NCBI GenBank assembly: GCA_900546075.1
Contig: URBH01000056.1
Location: forward strand, 1 to 12,050
Direction of reading: 5' to 3'
Origin: an uncultured Eubacteriales bacterium
GTDB lineage: Bacteria; Bacillota; Clostridia; Oscillospirales; Oscillospiraceae
DNA length: 12,050 bases
The notes beneath the pieces were generated by a model. That model had not been told where the DNA came from. It was given only the letters and a program-made list of their open reading frames with translations, and ran no database searches. A program made the translations under genes and the position numbers. Of this stretch, positions 7,428 through 12,050 are shown piece by piece; position 1 is the stretch's first letter; the number at the start of each line of letters is the position of its first letter.

Positions 7428-8290
7428 ACCATATCCTCCGGCATTTCCAGAGTAAAATTACCCAATTTTCCGCTTCTGAATTCATCCAGCAGGACTTTTG
7501 CCATCCGTTCGGTGTTCACTTCCCCGCCGGAAACCAGATAGCCCCGCTTCCTTGCGGCCATTTCCAGCAGCTGCCAGCCGGGCGTCCCCGCGGGCGCTTC
7601 CACCTTGTATCGCTCCAGCAGGGTCTGAGGATAAAATTTGTGCAGCAGCTCCATCAGGCGGTACGCCAGCTCCTCAAGGTCGATGACGCCTTCCTTGACC
7701 GCGCCGGTGTAGGCCAGCATCATGCCCACCTCCGGGTCTTCAAATTTCGGCCACAGAATGCCGGGAGTGTCCAGCAGCTGAAGCCCGCTGTCCACCGTCA
7801 CCCACTGCTTGCCCCGGGTCACGCCGGGACGGTTCTCCGCCTTCGCGCTCTTGCGGCCGGAAATCTGGTTGATGAGCGTAGACTTGCCCACATTGGGAAT
7901 CCCCACCACCATCACCCGGAGGGGACGGCTCATCCCCCGCTTGGCGTCCCGTTCCAGCTTTTCGGCGCAGGCCAGACGTGCGGCGGGGGTAAAGGCGGAA
8001 ATTCCCTTTTTCGTTTTGCAGTCCGTGGCGATGACCGCCATACCTTTTTTCTTAAAATACTCCGCCCACCTTTTCGTGGCGGCGGGGTCTGCCAAATCCA
8101 TACGGTTCAGAACGATCATCCGGGGCTTTCCCCCGCAGATGGCGTCAATATCCGGATTTCGGCTGGAAACGGGAATCCGGGCATCCACGATCTCGCACAC
8201 CGCGTCCACCAGCTTCAAGTCCGCTTCGATCTGCCGCCGGGTCTTGGTCATGTGGCCGGGATACCACTGAATGTTCATGTTATCTGTCAT
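7424..8290 (-). CDS. rbgA: Ribosome biogenesis GTPase RbgA (YlqF)
   Basis: RbgA is a circularly permuted GTPase needed for late assembly of the 50S subunit. The 288-residue product shows the permuted order of G motifs: G4 as NRMD at 62-65, G1 (P-loop) GIPNVGKST at 130-138, a threonine-bearing G2 region near 158, and G3 DTPG at 174-177. The N-terminal IQWYPGHM segment and the SSRNP segment are characteristic of the family. G4 is NRMD rather than the usual NKxD, a conservative change. The ATG at 8290 touches the lepB stop (TAATG), suggesting coupled translation. A second ATG at 8278 begins closer to the usual N-terminus of homologues and could be the real start; neither has a strong ribosome binding site. 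Being next to rplS is fitting, since RbgA acts on the large subunit. Confidence 0.96.
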   Translation of the reverse strand: MTDNMNIQWYPGHMTKTRRQIEADLKLVDAVCEIVDARIPVSSRNPDIDAICGGKPRMIVLNRMDLADPAATKRWAEYFKKKGMAVIATDCKTKKGISAFTPAARLACAEKLERDAKRGMSRPLRVMVVGIPNVGKSTLINQISGRKSAKAENRPGVTRGKQWVTVDSGLQLLDTPGILWPKFEDPEVGMMLAYTGAVKEGVIDLEELAYRLMELLHKFYPQTLLERYKVEAPAGTPGWQLLEMAARKRGYLVSGGEVNTERMAKVLLDEFRSGKLGNFTLEMPEDMV

Positions 8291-8886
8291 TATACCGCTC
8301 CGACTCTCTCAAATTCTCTGGGATACGTCCCCTCGTCCGTGCCGGGATACATCAGGAAAATCGCCTTGCCCAGCACTTCCCGCTTGTCGATCTGCCCCAC
8401 GTCGGGGTAACGGCTGTCCTTGGAAATGCCCCGATTGTCCCCCAGAACGAAAATGCAGCCCTCAGCCACCGTCAGCGGGAAATGAACGCCGCCGTCTACG
8501 GTGGTCAGCGCATTGATATAGTCCTCCCGGAGCACCTCGCCGTCCACGGAGACATCCCCCGTCTCAAAATCGATGTCCACGGTCTGCCCTTCCGTTGCGA
8601 TGACCCGCTTGACGATGGGCTTGCCGTCATCAAAGGATTCCTTGCTGATGACGACAATGTCCCCCCGCTGAGGGTTATGATAAAACGTATTGTTCAGCAG
8701 GAGCAGATAATCTCCGTCCAGCAGTGTCATCCGCATACTCCCGCCGGAGACCACGATAATGCGGAACACCAGCAGAAACAGCAGCATCACGATCAAAAGC
8801 AGATACAGCATATCATGGGCGTACAGCAGCACACTTTTCTGCCAGCCCGGCTTTTCCTCTTCCTTTTTCTTCCTCTTCTCCGCCAT
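8290..8886 (-). CDS. lepB: Signal peptidase I
   Basis: LepB removes signal peptides from exported pre-proteins at the outer face of the membrane. The 198-residue product begins with a very basic Lys/Arg/Glu stretch, followed by one membrane segment at about 25-46. The catalytic serine is Ser50 in SGGSM, and Lys93 in VKRVIA is the general base. Box E is VLGDNRGISKDSR at 147-159, with the usual GDN and DSR. The residues after the serine motif read RMTL rather than the common xPTL; the proline is missing, a mild departure. The ATG at 8886 follows GGGAGGG at eight bases. The gene has its own extended -10 promoter and a terminator-like hairpin in its short leader, and appears to head the run lepB-rbgA-rnhB-yraN and the accessory genes beyond. 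Confidence 0.96.
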   Translation of the reverse strand: MAEKRKKKEEEKPGWQKSVLLYAHDMLYLLLIVMLLFLLVFRIIVVSGGSMRMTLLDGDYLLLLNNTFYHNPQRGDIVVISKESFDDGKPIVKRVIATEGQTVDIDFETGDVSVDGEVLREDYINALTTVDGGVHFPLTVAEGCIFVLGDNRGISKDSRYPDVGQIDKREVLGKAIFLMYPGTDEGTYPREFERVGAV

Positions 8887-8903
8887 TATAGCGTCCCTCC
8901 CAT

Positions 8904-8923
8904 AAAAAACGGCCTGTGCCGTT
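8904..8923 (-). terminator. Terminator-like hairpin in the lepB leader
   Basis: On the minus strand a six-base-pair stem AACGGC/GCCGTT (8918-8923 with 8908-8913) closes a four-base loop and is followed at once by a run of six T. It has the form of a small intrinsic terminator, lying between the predicted lepB start site (near 8933) and the lepB ribosome binding site. The stem is short, so efficiency is uncertain. Confidence 0.45.
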
Positions 8924-8939
8924 GGGATATTCTCTCCCT

Positions 8940-8948
8940 AGTATATCA
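8940..8948 (-). promoter_or_regulatory. Extended -10 promoter of lepB
   Basis: On the minus strand the -10 box is TATACT (8940-8945), preceded by TGA (8946-8948), making an extended -10. No good -35 box is seen at 16-18 bases. The start would be near 8933, giving a leader of about 47 bases before the lepB ATG. The strong rplS terminator upstream means lepB needs a promoter here. Confidence 0.55.
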
Positions 8949-9071
8949 CAGCAAGCGTCTGTTTTCTATAATAAAATGTAAATATTTCCCACATACCGCC
9001 CAATCATACGATTTCTCGATAAAATAGTATTATTAAAAACCAGTATCAGCGGAAAACCCACACGGCGTAAT

Positions 9072-9100
9072 AAAAAAAGAGGGCAAAGCCCTCTTTTTTT
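9072..9100 (-). terminator. Rho-independent terminator of rplS (symmetrical)
   Basis: The stem GAGGGC/GCCCTC (9079-9084 with 9088-9093) closes a three-base loop and is flanked by seven A on one side and seven T on the other, which extends the stem. It lies 13 bases past the rplS stop codon. Because it is symmetrical it could also act on the plus strand, although no plus-strand gene needs it here. Confidence 0.9.
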
Positions 9101-9113
9101 ATTGAATTGCAGC

Positions 9114-9455
9114 TTAGACCTTCTCCTTGACCTTTGCAGCCTTGCCGGCGCGGTCGCGCAGGTAGTACAGCTTTGCCCGACGAACCTTGCCCTTGCGGAC
9201 GGTCTCGATCATGGCAACGTTGGGAGAATGCAGGGGGAAAACCTTCTCGCAGCCCACGCCGTAGGAGATACGGCGAACGGTGACGGTCTCACCGATGCCG
9301 CCGTGCTTACGGGCGATAACGGTGCCTTCAAACACCTGGATACGCTCACGAGCGCCTTCCTTGATGCGCACATGCACACGAACGGTGTCGCCGACATTCA
9401 CTTCGGGCAGCTCCTCCTTCATGTACTGGCTGTTCAGAGCCTTAACCAAATCCAT
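9114..9455 (-). CDS. rplS: 50S ribosomal protein L19
   Basis: L19 sits at the interface of the 30S and 50S subunits. The 113-residue product has the usual length, with conserved segments GDTVRVHVRIKEG, RIQVFEGTVIARK, TVRRISYGVGCEKVFPLHSP and the basic end KVRRAKLYYLRDRAGKAA. I chose the ATG at 9455 because AAGGAGG lies eight bases upstream and the protein then begins MDLVKALN, close to other L19 sequences. A longer in-frame extension to 9515 would add 20 unconserved residues from the leader and is rejected. The gene has its own promoter, a leader of about 73 bases with a hairpin, and a strong terminator, so it is a single-gene unit. The trmD gene often found directly upstream in Bacillota is not here; a MATE gene is there instead. 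Confidence 0.97.
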   Translation of the reverse strand: MDLVKALNSQYMKEELPEVNVGDTVRVHVRIKEGARERIQVFEGTVIARKHGGIGETVTVRRISYGVGCEKVFPLHSPNVAMIETVRKGKVRRAKLYYLRDRAGKAAKVKEKV

Positions 9456-9528
9456 CTTATTGTCCTCCTTAAATATTAGGCGTTCATGCCGCGCACAAGC
9501 CGGCAGAGGACTCACCTTGATTTCAGAC
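9456..9528 (-). promoter_or_regulatory. rplS 5' leader, candidate L19 autoregulatory leader
   Basis: This is the predicted untranslated leader of rplS. It holds a hairpin with stem TGCCG/CGGCA (9487-9491 with 9501-9505) and a nine-base loop, followed by the ribosome binding site. Bacillota are known to carry an L19 leader family (Rfam L19_leader) in this position. I see the position and a hairpin, but I cannot confirm a match to that family by eye. Confidence 0.4.
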
Positions 9529-9534
9529 CGATTT

Positions 9535-9563
9535 ATTCTAGCACGGATTCATCCGAAAATCAA
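9535..9563 (-). promoter_or_regulatory. Sigma-A-type promoter of rplS
   Basis: On the minus strand: -35 TTGATT (9558-9563), exactly 17 bases of spacer, then -10 TAGAAT (9535-9540) preceded by TGC. The spacer itself contains the inverted repeat CGGA/TCCG separated by four bases. The start is expected near 9528. Confidence 0.8.
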
Positions 9564-9593
9564 GCCTTATTTTACAAAACATTCGGAAAATAT

Positions 9594-9610
9594 GGAGAAA
9601 TAACATCTCC
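9594..9610 (-). terminator. Weak possible terminator after the MATE gene
   Basis: A five-base-pair stem GGAGA/TCTCC with a seven-base loop lies 11 bases past the MATE stop; on the minus strand it is followed by ATATTTT. The stem is short and the T run is interrupted, so this may not work as a terminator. Confidence 0.3.
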
Positions 9611-9621
9611 CGCAGCCGAAA

Positions 9622-11022
9622 TCAGCCGCATTTACCGGTTTGTGCGGCGTTTTTTCTGTTCATGGGATTCCACTTCCCGCTAATGTAATACCCGGCAAAG
9701 AGGACAAACAGCAGCAGGTTATGGGCAATCATGCACGTCCAGGCGGACACCAGCCCCATTCCCAGCAGCTGGGTGCAGATAAACGTACCCACAATGCGCA
9801 CGCCCCACATGCCCGCGATGTTGCAAACAAAGGGCATCAGCGTGTTTCCCATACCCTGCATCATGCCCTCCACAATGATGGACACGCCGTAAAACGGCTC
9901 GGACACCGCCACCATCCGCAGAACCGTAACGCCCAGAGCAATCACCTGCGCATCCTTAGAGAACAGGCGCATCATGTTGGGCGCGAACAGGAAAAGCAGC
10001 GACCCGGAAACGATCATCAGACTGACCTCAATGAACAGAATCATCCGCGCCAGCTCCTTGACCCGCCGGTTGTCCCCCGCCCCCAGAGCGTTGCCCGCCA
10101 GCGTTGCCGCCGCTGTCTGCATTCCGTAGCCGGGAATGTAAAAGGCGGATTCCACCGTGTTGGCGATCGTGTGGGCAGCGGTGGTGATCTCCCCCAGAGA
10201 GTTGATCATCGACGCAAAGGCCACATAGCCCAAGGATGTCCCGAAGCGCTGCAAGGCATTGGGAAGCGCCACCCGCAGACAAGGCTTCAGCACGTCCCAA
10301 TCCGGCCGCAGCTTCTGCCCCCTGGGAGACAGCAGCGGATGCCGCCAAAGCACCACGGTAATGCACACGCCGCCGATTACGAAGGAAATGGCGCTGGCCA
10401 CGGCCGCGCCGATGACGCCCCATCCGGCGCCGAAAACGGTCACGCCCCAAACCGCCCGCGTGGGGTAGATCAGCAGAAAATTAAGGATCACATTGACGCC
10501 GTTCACCAGAAACCCAACCCGCATAGGGGTCTTGGTATCCCCTGCCGAACGAAGCAGCGTGCCGAAAATCGTAATGGCCGTCCGCGCCAGCATGGGCGTA
10601 TACAGAATAAAGAAGTACCGGGCAGCCAAATCCTGAATGGCGGGGTCGACCTGCATCCACACCGGCACCTTGCCGCTCAGCGCCAGCATCAGCGCCGTAA
10701 AAAACGTGCCGCAGACCAACACCGCCAGCACCGCCTGAGACGAGGCCTTCCCCGCCCGTTTCGTATCCCCCGCCCCGCAGGCCTGGGATACAAAGGACAA
10801 AAAGCCCACGCCAATGGCGGAAATGGTGCTGCTGATCAGCCAGTTGACCGTGCTGGTAGCGCCCACCGCCGCGGTCGCCTGGGTACCGATCGCGCCGACC
10901 ATGGCAGTGTCAATATACTGCACCGCCGTCTGCATCAGCTCCTCCAGCATGGTCGGCCATGCCAGCGTCAGAATGGTCGGCACCATCCCCCAGGGGAGAA
11001 AAGAACGCTTCGTTTTTTCCAT
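9622..11022 (-). CDS. MATE family efflux transporter
   Basis: MATE transporters export cationic drugs, toxins or metabolites across the inner membrane using a sodium or proton gradient. The 466-residue product is the usual length and is hydrophobic throughout, consistent with twelve membrane helices. The internal two-fold repeat of the family is visible: QACGAGDTKRAGKASSQA (80-97) pairs with NALGAGDNRRVKELAR (311-326), and RSAGDTKTPM (158-167) pairs with QGMGNTLMPF (389-398). The N-terminal WPTMLEELMQTAVQYIDTAMVG segment is also typical. The substrate cannot be predicted. The ATG at 11022 follows GAGG at about five bases. I see no convincing promoter in the 56 bases between this gene and the tRNA-Leu terminator, so expression may rely on read-through or a weak promoter. 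Confidence 0.95.
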   Translation of the reverse strand: MEKTKRSFLPWGMVPTILTLAWPTMLEELMQTAVQYIDTAMVGAIGTQATAAVGATSTVNWLISSTISAIGVGFLSFVSQACGAGDTKRAGKASSQAVLAVLVCGTFFTALMLALSGKVPVWMQVDPAIQDLAARYFFILYTPMLARTAITIFGTLLRSAGDTKTPMRVGFLVNGVNVILNFLLIYPTRAVWGVTVFGAGWGVIGAAVASAISFVIGGVCITVVLWRHPLLSPRGQKLRPDWDVLKPCLRVALPNALQRFGTSLGYVAFASMINSLGEITTAAHTIANTVESAFYIPGYGMQTAAATLAGNALGAGDNRRVKELARMILFIEVSLMIVSGSLLFLFAPNMMRLFSKDAQVIALGVTVLRMVAVSEPFYGVSIIVEGMMQGMGNTLMPFVCNIAGMWGVRIVGTFICTQLLGMGLVSAWTCMIAHNLLLFVLFAGYYISGKWNPMNRKNAAQTGKCG

Positions 11023-11081
11023 GAAATCCTCACATCATTTTTTCTGTATGATCCGGCAAAACAATTAAACTCATAGACAGA

Positions 11082-11111
11082 AAGAAGGACACCCGCACGG
11101 ATGTCCTTCTT
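11082..11111 (-). terminator. Terminator of tRNA-Leu
   Basis: A perfect ten-base-pair stem AAGAAGGACA/TGTCCTTCTT closes a ten-base loop that can pair further inside (CC with GG). On the minus strand it runs into TTTCTGT. It begins a few bases past the encoded CCA of tRNA-Leu. The T run is short but the stem is strong. Confidence 0.8.
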
Positions 11112-11114
11112 CTT

Positions 11115-11202
11115 TGGTGGGCGAGGCGGGACTTGAACCCGCACGTCCGCAGTGAACACTAGAACCTGAATCTAGCGAGTCTACCAATTCCACCACTCGC
11201 CC
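11115..11202 (-). tRNA. tRNA-Leu (anticodon CAG)
   Basis: The 88-base gene folds as a class II tRNA with a long variable arm. The acceptor stem GGGCGAG (11196-11202) pairs with CTCGCCC (11119-11125), followed by discriminator A and an encoded CCA (11115-11117). The anticodon stem CTAGA/TCTAG encloses the loop TTCAGGT, giving CAG at 11166-11168, which reads CUG leucine codons. The T-loop GTTCAAGTC is present. It has its own promoter and terminator. Confidence 0.97.
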
Positions 11203-11234
11203 ATATCTGCCTGCCGTTTCCTCAGCGCCTGGAT

Positions 11235-11263
11235 ATCTTATCACAGCAGGCAAAATTTGTCAA
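11235..11263 (-). promoter_or_regulatory. Promoter of tRNA-Leu
   Basis: On the minus strand: a perfect -35 TTGACA (11258-11263), a 17-base spacer, then -10 TAAGAT (11235-11240) preceded by TGA. A second TTGACA lies at 11272-11277, overlapping the stop codon of the FtrB-like gene; it has no -10 at a suitable distance. Confidence 0.85.
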
Positions 11264-11273
11264 CAATTTTTTG

Positions 11274-11471
11274 TCAATCCTTGTAGTAAAGCATACAGTG
11301 GCAATAGCCCTTGAAATTCGGGTCGGCAATCTGCTCCCGGAATTCCTTGCAGATGCACTTATTGTCCTCCGTCCGCTCCAACCGGCAAGGGCAGTAGCCG
11401 CCCGTGCGCTTCAACCCTTCCCGGATGGCCTTTACCAGTTCCTTGTCATCATTGAGCCGAACCGCCATCAT
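11274..11471 (-). CDS. Small ferredoxin-thioredoxin reductase catalytic-chain-like protein
   Basis: This 65-residue protein carries three CxC pairs: CPC at 27-29, CIC at 39-41 and CHC at 57-59, the last in GYCHCMLY. This is the pattern of the ferredoxin:thioredoxin reductase catalytic chain (FtrB), in which these cysteines hold a [4Fe-4S] cluster next to a redox-active disulfide. The spacings between pairs (9 and 15 residues) differ from the plant enzyme (about 16 and 8), and the protein is much shorter; similar short stand-alone versions are common in Clostridia. No variable subunit is nearby, so partner and electron donor are unknown. The ATG at 11471 follows AGGAAG at six bases; an adjacent ATG at 11468 would be equally possible. 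A perfect consensus promoter lies just upstream, and the stop overlaps the upstream part of the tRNA-Leu promoter. Family is clear; function is inferred. Confidence 0.85.
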   Translation of the reverse strand: MMAVRLNDDKELVKAIREGLKRTGGYCPCRLERTEDNKCICKEFREQIADPNFKGYCHCMLYYKD

Positions 11472-11493
11472 TCAACACTTCCTTTCAGGAAAC

Positions 11494-11522
11494 ATTATAA
11501 ACCGGCAAAATCCGCTTGTCAA
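11494..11522 (-). promoter_or_regulatory. Consensus promoter of the FtrB-like gene
   Basis: On the minus strand: TTGACA (11517-11522), a 17-base spacer and TATAAT (11494-11499), a perfect sigma-A consensus. Unlike the other promoters in the window it has no TG before the -10. The start would be near 11487, about 16 bases before the ATG, leaving a very short leader. Confidence 0.9.
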
Positions 11523-11647
11523 CAGAATTCAAGCAACCTTTGCAGATAGCTGCACGGAACAAATTTCCCGGAACGCGCAAGGCCAGAATCGTTTCCCTGT
11601 CCGCATACATTTTGTCCACGTTCTCGCCCTCCTGCAAGCACCAAGTC

Positions 11648-11686
11648 AAAAAAATACAGCCCACTGCACACGCAATGAGCTGTATT
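11648..11686 (-). terminator. Terminator of tRNA-Ser(UGA)
   Basis: An eight-base-pair stem AATACAGC/GCTGTATT (11653-11660 with 11679-11686) is extended on the inside by a second helix CATTG/CAGTG, and on the minus strand it is followed by seven T. It begins one base past the encoded CCA of the tRNA. Confidence 0.88.
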
Positions 11687-11687
11687 G

Positions 11688-11776
11688 TGGCGGAGAGAGT
11701 GGGATTCGAACCCACGGTGGGTTGCCCCATCACCAGTTTTCAAGACTGGCTCCTTAAACCGCTCGGACATCTCTCC
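11688..11776 (-). tRNA. tRNA-Ser (anticodon TGA)
   Basis: The 89-base gene is a class II tRNA. The acceptor stem GGAGAGA (11770-11776) pairs with TCTCTCC (11692-11698), with discriminator G and an encoded CCA (11688-11690). The anticodon stem CCAGT/ACTGG holds loop CTTGAAA, so the anticodon is TGA at 11740-11742, reading UCA and other UCN codons. The T-loop GTTCGAATC is present, and the long variable arm lies between. Own promoter and terminator. Confidence 0.97.
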
Positions 11777-11788
11777 GAATACGGATAA

Positions 11789-11817
11789 AATATACCATCC
11801 GGAGAGAAAAATGTCAA
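11789..11817 (-). promoter_or_regulatory. Promoter of tRNA-Ser(UGA)
   Basis: On the minus strand: -35 TTGACA (11812-11817), 17-base spacer, -10 TATATT (11789-11794) preceded by TGG. The start should lie just before the tRNA 5' end at 11776. It is arranged back to back with the rightward tRNA-Ser promoter, with 29 bases between the two -35 boxes. Confidence 0.88.
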
Positions 11818-11846
11818 GGGCTTTGGCAGCGGGGCGAGATTTGTGC

Positions 11847-11875
11847 TTGACAAACATTGTGGCGTATGCTAGAAT
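11847..11875 (+). promoter_or_regulatory. Promoter of tRNA-Ser(GCU)
   Basis: On the plus strand: -35 TTGACA (11847-11852), 17-base spacer, -10 TAGAAT (11870-11875) preceded by TGC. The start is expected near 11882, giving about 30 bases of 5' precursor before the mature tRNA. Confidence 0.88.
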
Positions 11876-11911
11876 ACTTTGGCAATCAAGTGAATATTTT
11901 TCTTTCTATTC

Positions 11912-12003
11912 GGAGTGATACCCAAGAGGCCGAAGGGGCTCCCCTGCTAAGGGAGTAGGCGTCTAAAAAGCGCGCGAGGGTTCAAATCCCTCTCACTCCG
12001 CCA
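11912..12003 (+). tRNA. tRNA-Ser (anticodon GCT)
   Basis: The 92-base class II tRNA is the only plus-strand gene. The acceptor stem GGAGTGA pairs with TCACTCC, followed by discriminator G and encoded CCA (12001-12003). The anticodon stem CTCCC/GGGAG holds loop CTGCTAA, giving GCT at 11946-11948, which reads AGC and AGU. The T-loop GTTCAAATC is present and the variable arm is long. Confidence 0.97.
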
Positions 12004-12021
12004 TAAAGAGTTACCGGTATA

Positions 12022-12050
12022 GATGCGTCTGGCGCAAAGCCAGGCGCATC
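12022..12050 (+). terminator. Hairpin after tRNA-Ser(GCU), probable terminator cut by the window edge
   Basis: A twelve-base-pair stem (12022-12033 with 12039-12050, one G-T pair) closes a five-base loop. It starts 18 bases past the tRNA 3' end. The window stops exactly at the stem end, so the T run that would prove a terminator is not visible. Confidence 0.65.

Noticed and set aside
9456..9515. A 20-residue N-terminal extension of L19
   Set aside because: The added residues are not like L19, fall in the leader hairpin, and the internal ATG at 9455 has a perfect ribosome binding site.
9640..11076. A 478-codon open frame on the plus strand
   Set aside because: It is the antisense shadow of the MATE gene: very rich in His, Arg, Gln and Pro, with no membrane segments or family motifs.
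11519..11857. A 112-codon minus-strand frame running through tRNA-Ser
   Set aside because: Its central part is just a translation of the tRNA gene, and it crosses the tRNA promoter and terminator.

Overview
The window looks like ordinary chromosome from a member of the class Clostridia, probably an Oscillospirales-type gut anaerobe of moderately high GC content. This is an inference from gene order and protein flavour: a tig-clpP-clpX block, an rplS-lepB-rbgA-rnhB-yraN block, a SleB-type cell wall hydrolase and a small clostridial-style protein related to the ferredoxin-thioredoxin reductase catalytic chain. Genus cannot be told from this sequence. Every protein gene is on the minus strand; only one tRNA is on the plus strand.

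In the direction of transcription (right to left): at the right end, two serine tRNA genes diverge from a roughly 70-base spacer holding two back-to-back promoters (tRNA-Ser GCT rightward, tRNA-Ser UGA leftward). Then come a 65-residue FtrB-like iron-sulfur/disulfide protein with a perfect consensus promoter, tRNA-Leu(CAG) with its own promoter and terminator, and a MATE efflux transporter. Next is rplS (ribosomal protein L19) with its own promoter, structured leader and strong terminator. Then follows a tightly packed run: lepB, rbgA, rnhB, yraN, an M19 dipeptidase, a threonine-synthase-like protein, a C39-like/SleB cell wall protein and a calcineurin-like phosphoesterase. Genes in this run overlap or almost touch, so they are probably cotranscribed from the promoter in front of lepB. 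Last is tig-clpP-clpX, with a promoter in front of tig; clpX runs off the left edge.

The core genes join protein synthesis and ribosome assembly (L19, RbgA), DNA/RNA housekeeping (RNase HII, YraN), protein export (signal peptidase I), co-translational folding (trigger factor) and proteolysis (ClpXP). The four genes inserted between yraN and tig are the accessory part. Two of them carry degenerate enzyme domains: the threonine-synthase-like protein lacks the PLP lysine and roughly 90-100 residues of the catalytic core, and the cell wall protein carries a C39-like domain whose expected catalytic cysteine is serine. I found no CRISPR array, insertion sequence, phage gene or obvious defence system. 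The most interesting items are these two apparent pseudo-enzymes, the terminator-like hairpin in the lepB leader, and the very uniform promoter architecture (17-bp spacers, TGn extended -10).
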